Below are positions 23,357 to 35,400 of a stretch of DNA of 64,000 bases, one piece after another (positions within the stretch are counted from its first letter, which is position 1; every line of letters starts with the position of its first letter). The notes below the pieces were generated by a model. It did no database searches. It saw only the letters and a program-made list of their open reading frames with translations, and was not told the DNA's origin. The position numbers and the translations under genes were made by a program. The stretch is from Cryptomeria japonica (Eukaryota > Streptophyta > Pinopsida > Cupressales > Cupressaceae): positions 549,410,488-549,474,487 of the forward strand of contig NC_081412.1 of NCBI RefSeq assembly GCF_030272615.1, given 5' to 3'.

Positions 23357-23407
23357 TTTAGACTCTAGAAGAAAAAGTTTAAAGACACTTGAGGAAACGA
23401 TCTAAAG

Positions 23408-24565
23408 ATGTATAAGAGGGATGCACCGAAGCTGAACAAGTCAAGTTTCTCTACATGGCAGAAAAGGATGAAGCTGCAATTATCAGGAGTTGGAGACTAT
23501 GTTGTATATTATCTGGAGAATGATTTCATTACACCAAGCACCTATCCATTGACAATGGAAGAGATAAAGGCAAAGCAAGAACATATTCAAGCAATGATTG
23601 AAATAACATCTGCATTGACTGACTCGGAGTTTAATGATCTAGAAGGCTGCAATGATGCCAAGGCAATGTGGGACAAGCTCATATCTGTGTATGGTGGTGA
23701 TGAACATGTTCAAAGAGCAAAAGTAGATAGTCTAAGAGGACAACTTGAATCTATGAGGATGAACGAAGGTGAGAACATAACCCAATATAGTACAAGACTA
23801 AAGGAGATTGTCAATCAAATCAAAGGAGCAGGTGGAACTATTGAAGAAAAGGATATAACAAGTAAGTTGTTAAGAACCCTTCTACCAGCTTATGCAATCC
23901 GAGTCTCTACAATCAATGAATTGAGGTTTGTACCCAATATGCCAGTTTCTTTGGATGCTACTATTGGTAAGCTACATGCATTTGAGTTAAGTAACTTTGA
24001 TAACAATGGGTCTTCGATAAATAAAGTTGAGTCTGCATTTAGTTCTTTCCATCTTGATGAATCTGATGATTACAATAATAGAAAGTATAAGTATTCTAAA
24101 GGGAATCATAGTGGAGCAAGTGAAATATTTCACAAAAACATGGAGGAGGTACACAAACTTTATGAAGAAATCAGAAAGCAAAAAGAGTTTGAAGCACTAT
24201 TAGCCAGAAGGCTACCAAGAGGAAAAGGTAAGTACAAAGGAAAGTTGTCTTTCAAATGTTTTAACTATGATAGAATTGGACATATGGCTTCTAATTGTCC
24301 TGAAAAAGAATCTAGTGAAAAGAGAGATTACCGAGATGACAGACAGAAAGATAATCATAATAGAGGACACCGAGACTTCAGGAGAAGAGATAAAAAGACA
24401 TGCATAATAGCTGATGAGGAATCAAATGATGATAAATCAGATGAAACTGATATAGAGGAAGTTGTTTATGTGGCTATCAAAGATGGACCAGATGAAGAAA
24501 GGTATGAAGAAAAATCTTTAATACCTCATATAAATACTAATGACTCTTGGATCATAGATAGTTAA
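23408..24565 (+). pseudogene. Gag of element C (385 codons)
   Basis: Uninterrupted frame from ATG 23408, 65 bp after the PBS. The N-terminal half is a copia capsid (UBN2-type) domain: LNKSSFSTWQKRMKLQL, then DSEFNDLEGCNDAKAMWDKL and LRGQLESMRM. Near codon 284 is the single zinc knuckle CFNYDRIGHMASNC, in which the second Cys is Tyr. The rest is acidic and runs into protease at SWIIDS, where a TAA at 24563 replaces the catalytic-site Gly codon and ends this frame. In an intact element Gag and Pol would be one polyprotein. It lacks the long coiled coil of G and A. Confidence 0.88.
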
Positions 24566-27500
24566 TGCTCACATCACATGAAAGGTGATAAACACAAGTT
24601 TCTTATATTAGAAGATTATGATGGAGGTTATGTAAGATCTGGTAATGATGCACCATGTCCAGTAAGAGGTAAAGGATCTATAACACTTCTTGACAATGCT
24701 AAATGTAATGATGTTTATTGGGTTAAAGGTTTGAAATACAATTTGTTGAGTGTAGCACAGCTAAACAATATAGGATACCAAACAGAGTTTCAGAAAGGAA
24801 TTGTCAAAGTACATGACAAGCATGGAAAGTTAGCAGCTACCGGGACATAAACAAAAGGTAACACATTTCACCTTGACTCAACTCGGAATAATTGTCTTTA
24901 TACAAAGATAGATGATACCTGGTTATGGCATAAAAGGTTTTGTCATGTAAATTTTGATAATTTGATCAAAATAAGTAAGAAGCACCAAGTAAGAGGTCTA
25001 CCGAGTCTTGAGAAACTTGAGAATGCTATATGCTGAGGATGCCAGATGGAAAAAATGACAAGACCAAGCTTTACAAGTAAGTCCTACACTTCTAAGGGAA
25101 TTTTAGATCTTGTGCATGCTAATCTTTGTGGTCCTATGAAAGTTCAAAGTTATTATGGTGACAAATATTTCATATTATTTGTGGATGATTATTCAAGGAT
25201 GATGTCAGTTATGTTCTTAAAAGAAAAATCAGAAGCTTTTCAAATGTTTAAATGGTACAAGGCAAGAGTTGAAAATGAAATAGGAAGACAACTAAAATGT
25301 CTTAGATCAAATAGAGGAGGAGAGTTCACATCTGATGAGTTTAACTTATACTACAATGATCATGGTATTAAAAGACAAGTCTTTGCACTGAGAACTCCAC
25401 AACAAAATGGAATAGCAGAGAGAAGAAATAGATCTATTGTGGATTTTGCTAGAACCATGATGATAGAAAAGAAGGTACCTCAAACATTTTGGAGAGAAGC
25501 AATCAGCACTGTTGTTTACACCCTGAATCGAGTACAACTGAAGAAAGGAACTTTGAAGACACCTTATGAAATCTAGTATGATAAGAAACCTAATGTAAGT
25601 TATTTTAAAATCTTTGGAAGTAGATGCTATGTTCACAAAGATGACAAAAATGGTAAGTTTGATCAAAAAAGTGAAGAAGGAACATTTCTAGGTTATTCTT
25701 CTAGAAGCAAAGCATTTAAATGTCTGATCAAATCATCTAACAAAATAGTAGAAAGTGCAAATGTGAAAATTGATGAATTTATACAAAGAAATGATGAAGG
25801 AAACTCCAAAGAACTAGAAGATTATGAAGGATTTGTAAATGTTCAACTGAGAAGTTATACCGAGAAGACTACTGAAGAAAATGAAGAGAATATCCAGTTA
25901 CCGAGTGATGAAGAAGATCATACAGAGCCTACCGAGCCTATATTAGCCAAGTATGTCAAAAGGAATCATGCATCAAGTCAGATTATAGGAGATAAGGATG
26001 ATCGAGTGATGACAAGGAATAAACTGAGATAGAACACATGTCTGATATCTGAATTTGAACTGAGAATAGTAAAAGAGCATTTAATAGTAAAGATTGGGTA
26101 AATGTTATGATAGAAGAGATTGATCAAATCAAGAAGAATGACACATGGACACTGGTCCCAAGGCCAAAGGACAAAAATGTAATCAGCATAAAGTGGATTT
26201 TTAGAAACAAGCTAAATAAAAAAGGTGAGGTCATTCAAAATAAAGCAAGACTAGTTTGCAAAGGTTATGCTCAAGAAGAAGGAATAGATTATGGTGAGAC
26301 CTTTGCACCTATGGCAAGACTTGAAGGAGTAAGAACATTGTTGGCATATGCTACTTTCAAAAATTTCAAGGTATATCAAATGGATGTCAAATCTACATTT
26401 CTGAATGGTATATTAGAAGAAGAAGTTTTTATTGAACAACCTGAAGGATTTGTTGAAGACAAGAATAAAGATCAGGTATGTAAATTGAACAAAGCATTAT
26501 ATGGTTTGAAACAAGCACCTAGAGCATGGTATGAAATATTCCACTCTTATTTAATAAAAATTGGTTTTATAAGAACAAGTGAAAATAGTAATATGTACAT
26601 GAAGAATGATGAAAATGGAATACTGATCTCTACCATATTTGTTGATGACATTATATTTTGTGGAAATGATTCTTTGTGCAAGAACTTTGGAAATGAAATG
26701 AGCAAAGAGTATGAGATGTCACTAATTGATGAGATGAAGTATTTTATAGGTTTATAGATACTACAAATGAAAGATGAGATTTTCATTACTCAATCCAAGT
26801 ACATAAAGGAAATCTTGAAGAAATTTGGAATGGAGGACTCAAAACCTGTAAGCACTCCTATGACTACCAACTGTAAACTATCAAAGAATGATGAATTTGC
26901 ATCTATTGATGAAACACTTTACCGATCTATGATTGGAAAGTTGCGATATGTTGTTCATAGCAGACCGGATATAGCACATGTAGTAGGTATAGTTGCAAGA
27001 TTTTCTGCAGATCCCAAAGAAACACATATGACAGCAATCAAAAGAATTTTTAGATACCTGAGAGGCACTGAAGATCATGGCTTAGTATATCACAAGAGAA
27101 ATGATTTTGATTTAAAAGTTTTTACTGATGTTGATTGGGCAGACAACATTGATGACTGGAAAAGCATAAGTGGAGGAGCTTTCTTTTTAGGAGAAAGAAT
27201 AGTAAGTTGGCTTAGCAAGAAACAAGGATGTGTTTCACAGTCAATAGTAGAAGCTAAATATGTTGTTGCAGCATTGAATTGCACTAATATATCTTGGATC
27301 AAACAACTATTAGAAGGCATAAATGAGAAAGTTACTAAGCCAGTAACTATATTCTGTGATAATACTAGTGCCATTAACATTTCAAAGAATCCTGTTATGC
27401 ACTCTAAGACAAAGCACATCTCTATGAAATATCATTATCTTAGAGAAGAAGTTTAAGAGAAGAAAGTGGTGTTGGAGTATGTTAGCACAAAGGAACAAAT

Positions 27501-27591
27501 AGCATATATCTTCACCAAGCCACTGCCTAGGGACACTTTTGAGTATCTCAAAAGCAAGTTAGGGGTCCTACCCCTATCTTCCACTCACTGA
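24566..27591 (+). pseudogene. Pol of element C: protease, integrase, RT, RNase H
   Basis: The same frame as gag continues into protease (DS*CSHHM, then GLKYNLLSVAQL) and pre-integrase (WLWHKRFCH). The integrase core follows (LFVDDYSRMMSVMFL near 25180; TPQQNGIAERRNR near 25400). RT has [25 protein letters not shown] and catalytic FVDD at 26638-26649. RNase H has FTDVDWADN and SQSIVEAKYV. It ends TKPLPRDTFEYLKSKLG with TGA 27589-27591. In-frame stops lie at 24563, 24848, 25034, 25574, 26030, 26755 and 27454. A one-base deletion near 26076 shifts the frame. The domain order PR-IN-RT-RH is that of Ty1/copia. Confidence 0.93.
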
Positions 27592-27799
27592 CCAAGTTCG
27601 GTGAATGCATCAATTCGATGACTCTATAGAATATCTTTTAGGAGTTGATCCTGATTTACACACTTTAGGAGGTTTTCTAAAGGTGTGCAGGAAACAATAA
27701 TAGGGAACAAGAATTGAAGACAAAATACTCTGACCAAGACTGAGTAGATACATAACAGCAAGGAATTCACTTCTCAGTGGAAGAAATCATGTTTTAGTT

Positions 27800-27929
27800 C
27801 TTTACTTTTTGGCATTGTTGTCAAAGGGGGAGAAGACTAATAACAGGGGGAGAGCATTTCACAGCAATCTAAATCTGAATCATGTAGGTCAAATCAATTG
27901 GTTTTTCCATCAATGCCAAAGGGGGAGAT
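27800..27929 (+). promoter_or_regulatory. Paired polypurine tracts of element C
   Basis: GTCAAAGGGGGAGAAG at about 27821-27836 and CAGGGGGAGAG at about 27845 precede the terminal GCCAAAGGGGGAGAT at 27915-27929, which abuts the 3' LTR. Similar doubled tracts occur in A, B and H, and repeated conserved PPT-like motifs are a known Sirevirus trait. Confidence 0.8.
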
Positions 27930-29432
27930 TGTTGGCATTATAATAGACAAAGGGAGATTGTTGGCATTCCAATTACAATAAGAGATTGTTGGCATTTCAA
28001 TAAGGATATTGAGAAGGTTGTTGATGATTATGGATATAACTGATTAAGGATGTTTACTGTCTTGATATTATTATTTTGTCATTGATGTCAAGAAATTGAT
28101 TTTCTAATTCAGTATGGTGTTGCCATATCTTAAGAAGTATGTTTTGAAGAGAATTAAGATGTCTGTAAAAGACACAGAAAGAATGTGATGAATAAAGGGA
28201 GGAATAAGTTATTCAATGGGCAACTATTACCAAGTTAGACAATGATGAGATCATGATGTTTAGATTGTTTTGATATCCTACATATGTTGTTGATTGTAAG
28301 GTTAATACTATACTATGTTACCGAGCAAAGAACCTAGTCGGTAAACCCTAAGGAACCCAGTCGGTAAACCCTAAGGTTATCGCTATTGGTTAATGAAGGC
28401 GGAATGTCTACCGAGTGAAGTTTATTATTCACTGAGTTGCAACCGAGTAATAATAGAATGCATTGAATGAATAAAAGTGTTATTTAATGATGGAAGTTGA
28501 TGAGTTGGCTATGATTAAATGATTGATACAATGTGTATGAAGTTTGTTAAGAATCCATGGCAATGAAAGATCGACAAGAAGAGCTACAGCTCAGATTGAA
28601 CCGCAATACCTTAGCACAAGTTCCAAGAAATGTATGCAAGTTCCAAGGCAAGGTAAAACATTTTCAGATTGAAGGATACATTGAACCTAGTGAATTTTGA
28701 AGATCTAATGTCTATGATTGATCATGGGAAATGTGATCAAGGAGATTAAGCGGTTAGAAAATTGTTTATAAATAAGGAATTGTTGATAAACAATGTATGC
28801 GGGCAAATGTAAGCATAGGGATACTACATAGTGATTACCGAGCACTGAAGCTTGAAGACCTATTTGATTAACAGAGTATAGAGCCCAGCAGAGGAACAAG
28901 ATAAGTCCTATGACTAGATTATATTGAGAAAATAAGAATCTGCTTTAGCATTTTTAGATGTGAAGTTGCAGATATATTTTTATTACTGTTATTTTGTGAA
29001 GTAATAGAAAATCTCTTAACCGAGTGGACTTAACAGTCTTATTTGTAAAACCCTCTAGCAAGGTGACATTCTGATTGAGTGCTTGAAATCCTCTGACAAG
29101 GTCACATCTAACAAGGTGAAGATCCTAATAGATCTGAGGGAAATCCCTTAACCGAGTCACATCTAGCAATGTGTTTGTAATCTTTAACAGTATTTGTTTT
29201 TAACCGAGCATACTCTAGAAGAGTATATTTCTTAGTGGGTCCGAAATCCCACAGTGGTTTTTCCCTATTTGGGTTTCCACATTAAATCTGGTGTTATATG
29301 TTTTGTGATCTTATTTGTTTATGAGTTTGCATGCTTTATTATTTTTCTGATAAGGTTACCGAGGTTGAAAATGTTGTTTTTATGGAAGATTAAGTTTGCA
29401 TCTATACTAAACATTTAGTATCAGAACTATCA
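27930..29432 (+). repeat. 3' LTR of element C (1,503 bp)
   Basis: It starts TGTTGGCATTATAA and ends AACTATCA. It has two copies of the 23-bp unit (28331-28376). A 36-bp deletion has removed the C-run plus CTCTCA module that is present in the 5' LTR. Confidence 0.95.
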
Positions 29433-29437
29433 CCTCC

Positions 29438-30420
29438 TTGTGTTTACCAGTCACTAATAGAATTCTTTCTTCCCCTTTATCTTCATTGGATGTAACACTT
29501 CCGTTGATACCACTTGTTAGCTTGTTACTGGTTGTTACATCTTCTCAAGTCAGAGCACTTGAGATGAGGGATCTTGTCGATTGACTGACACCAATTGAGT
29601 ATGTAGGTTTTAATCCTATTTGATAGAGCACTCAATTTACAGAAGGGCTAATATCAATTATTGATGTGTCAGTGAATACTACTCACCTGTCAGTCATCCT
29701 ATAACATCTCATGTGGTTTGGCAGTCAGTATCCTTACAAGTTAAAGCAAGCCAAATTTGCATCATGAGCACTTGAACTCCCCCTGAGTCATACATCTCAA
29801 GTTCTTATCTTCAGTCAGGTACACTACTGGGATTTTGATCTCCTCCATATATCGGTTTATCTATACATATGTGATCATTTAATGATCCTTCAGCTCCATT
29901 ATATCCACCACAGCCTATGACATGATCCTAGATCTACATAATGCTAGACAATGTTATCATTATGCCAAGAATTAAACCGGTTAGTCCAAAAATATGCAAG
30001 CCTACAGGATCAACAACCAGGCCAAACATGTCATTCAGGTCTTTTCCAATACCACCTGAGACATAGTCACCTCATTCCATGTTATTGGGGCTAATGCAAT
30101 GAACTTCCAACTTCATTATCTTACATAACCTACAAGTACCTATTAGTATACATGTCGGTAACATCTTGCACATACTGGTTAACATCTGGTATTAATTGTT
30201 ATCCTCCACTTATTGACACATGCAGTAGTGATCCATCATTGATCTGTAGATGTGTAGACAAGGTAGATTGTACACATACTTATCTTCTCCTCGTTTCTCT
30301 TTGAATCGACAACAACATGTTTTTCCATGTTGTCATCTTTGTTGAGTGGGTGAATGATAAATTCAATGTGCCACTCCCCCTAGGGTCCTACATCTCCTTT
30401 AAGCCTTAGGAGATATCATT
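29438..30420 (-). other. Non-coding internal region of element A downstream of gag
   Basis: About 980 bp between the gag end and C's insertion point. No pol domain or other reading frame is visible on either strand. It lies where protease to RNase H would be in a complete copia element. Confidence 0.6.
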
Positions 30421-32442
30421 TGTGCAAAATTGGCACAGTGTTGGGCCATGGTCCTCTTCCTCCATACCTACCTAGTCTAATTCATCTTCCCATCTTCAGT
30501 CTGGGAAGCAGGTCTTTCCTTCTTTTGTTGAAGGGGCTTTCCATTTTCTGATGCTCCATCACGAGCAGAAGTAGTGCTATAGTAGCACACAACATTCATC
30601 CCCACATCATGATTGGGAAATCTCTTAGCATACCAGTTTGACCATCCTCTCTTGGTCATATTGCTATGACTAGCAATCAAAACTAATGGACCTCTTGCTC
30701 CTGTAGGGAGATTTCTCCTTCGATTCCATGTAGGTCTCCGCCTTCCATATGGTCCATTTTCACTTTTCTGTAGAGAATAGCCATTTTGTCAGCCTCCATG
30801 TGACTGCAGGTTCCTCTTCCTACATTCAAACTCTCTATGGCCAGATCCATTGTAGTCATGACAAATAAATTTTGCATAATTGGGAGAGGGGACATACATG
30901 TATCTATTCCTTCTAGATCTCTTTGTACATTCTTCTACTCTATGGCCATAAGCATTGCATGCAAAATAGTATCTGGTAAATGATGGCATATGACTTACAA
31001 ATTTATTTTGCCATGCATGAGGAGATCTTATGGGTTTTGCATCTCCATTTATTCTTCTTTGAGAATGGATCCTTGGTTGTCCATTCTGTGTAGCTCTTCC
31101 ATTTGGTCTCTTATTCTCCCACATTTGCTTTCCCTTATGGGTGATATCATTTCTCTATCCTCTGCTGGTAGGAGGTCTTCTTTGTTGCTTCCTCATCTTC
31201 TTACTTCTAGTGAAGCTTTCTACTCTCATCTTCCCTTTTCCTTTGCGATCTTCAGTGTTCCTTCTTCTTGCAGCACTAGTCTTCCTTTTTGTCTGCAAGT
31301 CCTCACCAGTTGTATCTAGATCAATCTTCTTCTGGGGAGCATTTCTCACTAAGAAGGTTTGGCCTTTGTTTACTCCATTGGAGGAGACAAACAGAATGTC
31401 ATTGTGAGGGACATTCTTGTTGGTGGAGCATTCACCAGCAACACTTCCTGAACCTTCAGTATCCTTGGCATGCTTTTCATTCTTCAGTATCTTGTCTAAA
31501 GCAACTTTTTAGCCATCAAACCAGACTCTTACCTTGAGCTCATCTTGACACTTCTCAAGGTTATTTTAGAGAATCTTCATTTCTCCAAGCAGCTGTTGAT
31601 TTTCTTCATTTTTCACTTCTAGCCTAGATGCTAGATCTTCACACCAGCACTCCTTGGTGTCTCCTTCTTGAGACATCAACTCTAAGAGGCTTTTCTCATA
31701 TTCCTCAAGGCATTTTGATAGTCGGTTCTTCTCTACTATGGTAGCATTCTTGAATAGCTTGTGTTCCCTTCTAACTCTATTGAGTTCTTCAAGTGCATTT
31801 ACAAGCTCTCCTTCAAGGTCAACTTCTGCTTCTTCTTCATTATCAAATGGATCTTGATGGCAAGATCTATCTACCATGTCTTCCTCTTCCTCATCATCAC
31901 TTCTAAACATAGCTTGTTGGGGGGAATTGTTTGCCTAGCCGCTTTCAGATTCTTGAGCCATGAAGAGGTGAGTTCCTTCTTCATCACTACTATTGCTTCT
32001 AGTAGATCTATCTTCATCATCCAGATAAATATGAGAAGTATTTCTCATATTTCCTTTAATTGTTGGTTCTACAGTTGAGGGTTTATTTCCATAGAGCTCT
32101 TCAATCTTTCCCATAAGCTCTTTGTTATTTTAAAGTTGTCCACCTATGAAGAGACATCAATGGAGAGTCCAATGAATATAGCCTTCATAGCCTCTTCATT
32201 GCACTGGTTTCTTCTTTCTTCTACAATTCTGGTAGGAGGGCTGATCTTTCTAGGGAGACCATCAACTACTGACATCCATACATCAAACCCTAAAGAGGAT
32301 AAAAAAACTCCCATTTTGCAACTCCAAATAGAAAAAATTGAACTATCAAATACAGGAGCAGAGATTGACACTAAGCAAACCATTATGTCCTTGAGCCTGA
32401 ATCTACCCAAGCTGGAGAAAGCACTTCTTACTGGGAACCTGG
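30421..32442 (-). pseudogene. Gag of element A: capsid, coiled coil, zinc knuckles
   Basis: On the minus strand the N-terminal copia capsid motif (VFDSSIFSIWSCKMGVFL, about 32310-32365) is followed by an acidic Glu-rich segment and coiled coil (31566-31910). After it come a conserved KDTEGS / ECSTNK stretch (about 31440-31500), a Lys/Arg-rich region (31155-31350), and degraded knuckles FACNAYGHRVEEC (about 30920-30965) and CHDYNGSGHREFEC (about 30820-30865). The same order and several shared phrases occur in G's gag, showing common descent. Stops and frame changes are frequent. With no pol, this is the element's only recognisable gene. It presumably supplied Gag for its own or related particles before decay. 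Confidence 0.78.
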
Positions 32443-32456
32443 GCTCTGATACCAAT
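32443..32456 (-). other. Primer binding site of element A
   Basis: The minus strand reads ATTGGTATCAGAGC directly after the 5' LTR, a perfect match to the copia tRNA-Met primer site. Confidence 0.92.
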
Positions 32457-35400
32457 TGTTAAACACAATGCACCACTGAGAGGGGAAGGGATTGAATTGG
32501 TGATTCTCAAATCTTTTCCCTTTACTAAACCTATGTGAGCATAGATCTACCTCAATGTAGACTGATTGGTTAGTGGGGAGACCAACACAAATAAAATCAC
32601 ACAAGGGACATCACATAACACTAGCATATACGAGGAAAACCTAATATGGGAAAAACTTCGGTGAGCAATGTTGCTGGAGTCTACTGCTCCAATCTAGCCT
32701 CACAATGAAAACGCAGTTACAAAGTTTAGGGCACCAATCCCTGACTTTAGGGCACCAACCCAAGGAGCTACAACCCCTACCTGATTTATGGCTACAACCC
32801 AAAGGAGCTACAACCCCTACCTTTAGGGCATCTACCCAAGGAGCACCAACCCCTGCACTAAGCTACAACTCAGTGTTCACAATATAAACATAAAATACAT
32901 AAGTAGTTATCTTGTTACAAGTGAATTTTGCAACCTTATCATATGTCTTACTCTGTTAGTGAGATACCTTCTCTGCTACACCGACTCACTCTTTGGCTGC
33001 TCTCTTCTGTTGCTTAACTACTGATGAACTCTACTGGTACACTTATCCTCTTCTTCTACTCTACAGGATCTCCAACTTACTCTCTTCTCTTCACCGATAT
33101 AACACTTTGATAGTTCTTTGTCTTCCTTCTCTGCAACCTCCTTCACTTCTGCTCTGTCGATATGAACACTATGGGTTCTTCTCTCCTACTAGTTGAACAC
33201 TTCAACTAGGTTCTCCCTCACTCTCACTCACTTCTCAGATGCTTGTCAAGAACTAGGTTGATTTGTTCTTACCTATAGAAGTATCATGCTTTGAAGTACC
33301 ACAATATTCTTCTATTAAAGCAGCTTCTAATAATATATGTTGCCTTCATCTTTATAGATTGGTTTCCCATCAAAAGACCATTTCAAAAATCAAGCGTTTA
33401 GGGTTTCTTCACCACTCTCAAGGCAAAACCAAATCCAATCAGATCCTATCTGATTTGATCTTTCAGACAGCCAATTTGCACAACTCTGCCATTTACATAC
33501 CTCCTGGATCATGCCTTCCATCTCTGGTGATCTACTTTTTATCCTAACAGTAGATCTCTTGGTCAAAACACACAAGTTTTGTCATGTTGTTTCCTTCATT
33601 TTCTTGATCTCCTCAATCACTCTTAGTTGGCTAGTAGTTGTCCTTCAAACCTCAAGCCACAAACCCCTGCAACATGTTCATGATTTGTGGGACCTTCTAT
33701 TAATGTCGACCAACTCTATACCTACCTCGTCGATGTACATTCCATCTTTATCTGATGCAGGTTCGCCACCTTATGCATATTTTCCATTTCATCCTCTTGT
33801 GGCAGCACTGTCAATATCCACCTCATCATAGTGTTCTGTCAGTTTATATCTAGTCACCAGAAATTCAAACAACTAGTTCCATCTACCGATAATCAAACCC
33901 TACTGGCATATGACACCTTGCCAGTTGTCCTTCTTGTCATGACCTTTCTTAATCTATCGATGTAACCCTCAAACCGATCTTCGGACATGACAGACCTATG
34001 CATGCACATTCCCATCAAGTATTTGCACCTTGTCCATATTAACGATGGACTTACATACCGGTTACCACTCTTGATGGCACCATGTCATCAACCTTCACAA
34101 GACTCCACCTTTAATCAGGTCAATCTATTTCTGACTGCATCTTCTTAGCCTTACCTTTTCCCTGATCAATTATGTTCATTCCTCTACCAGTTTGTCAAGG
34201 TGACAAGCACTTCTCACTTCCTCTAAACTGGTATCTCAACATGCCTTCTTTGTCAGTCCTGGTCTCATGTACTTAAGAGATTCCCTCAATTCATCAGTGG
34301 ATCCGATGTGAGCCTTCAAGTACTTGCCTTTACCTCTTCACATGTCACAAACCCTATTTTTCCATAATTACTTAATTAAGAAAATAATGTTTATTTTTCA
34401 CAAATGAATTGGAAATGAAATAAAATTGGAATTATCAATGAAATAAGAAAGGAGATCGAATGCACTGAAATGATTTATATATAAGTGAATGATCAGTAAT
34501 ATTTTTTATTGCAAAATTGGGATCGTCATTGCTAATGAGCAACTGAGTGCAAGTGAATGCAGAAACTGGTGAACGCAGATGAAGGCAAGAACATGGTTCA
34601 GGTAGAGTTGTCTTAGCTCTTGTATTTCATTAGAATAGATGGAATCTCTCACACACCGCATTAGGATTTATAATTTGCATCTTATAATGATGGATTATTT
34701 AAATGACCTTATTTGAATGTTTGTTTAAAATGGAATAATGAATTTGGAATAAGTAGTAAATTGATTTAAATGTTTATACATGTGCATTGATTGCATGATT
34801 TGAGTGGTGATTGAGTAAATCTAAGTTGCATGAGTGATTGTGAAATATTATGCTTTATTGTTAAAAGAGATGAAATGTGTAAATGATTTAAAAATGAATA
34901 TTGATCGTAGGTTTATACATTCTTTATGTTCAGATATGTATAAATGTATCAAAAATTATACTTATGAATTTACTTTGGTAATTTGATAATAGTATAACAT
35001 ATATATGTATATGAGATATTGATTCAATAATATACATATATATCTATATAGTTATTATATATAACCGTGAAATTTATTTACTTCATGAATCTTGTGTATA
35101 CCTATACGTAATCATTTGAGATTAAATAAATGTATATACATATTATGTTTTTGAGTTCTAATAATAATTTGATCATGGACTTATAAATACTTATGTAATT
35201 ATTGAATATGTAAATAGATTGGTGGAATTAAATTATTTTATGAAAATCATATATATATATATATATGGAAAATGGTTTATTAAAGAACATGTTAATATTA
35301 ACGTTTTATATATATATATATATATAATTAAAAATAATAATAATAAAAAAACCATTGGAAAGTGACTGAATTGAAAACCTAACGACCGAAAGGGATGATG

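Larger units (their letters stand above)
21781..29432 (+). mobile_element. Element C: Sirevirus-type Ty1/copia element with gag and full pol
   Basis: 7,652 bp with exact target duplication CCTCC (21776-21780 and 29433-29437). LTRs at 21781-23342 and 27930-29432 are about 96% identical over the stretch compared. PBS at 23343, gag-pol 23408-27591, PPT at 27917. It is inserted in the internal region of element A in the opposite orientation. It is the most complete element in the window, but seven in-frame stops and a frameshift disable pol. Confidence 0.95.
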
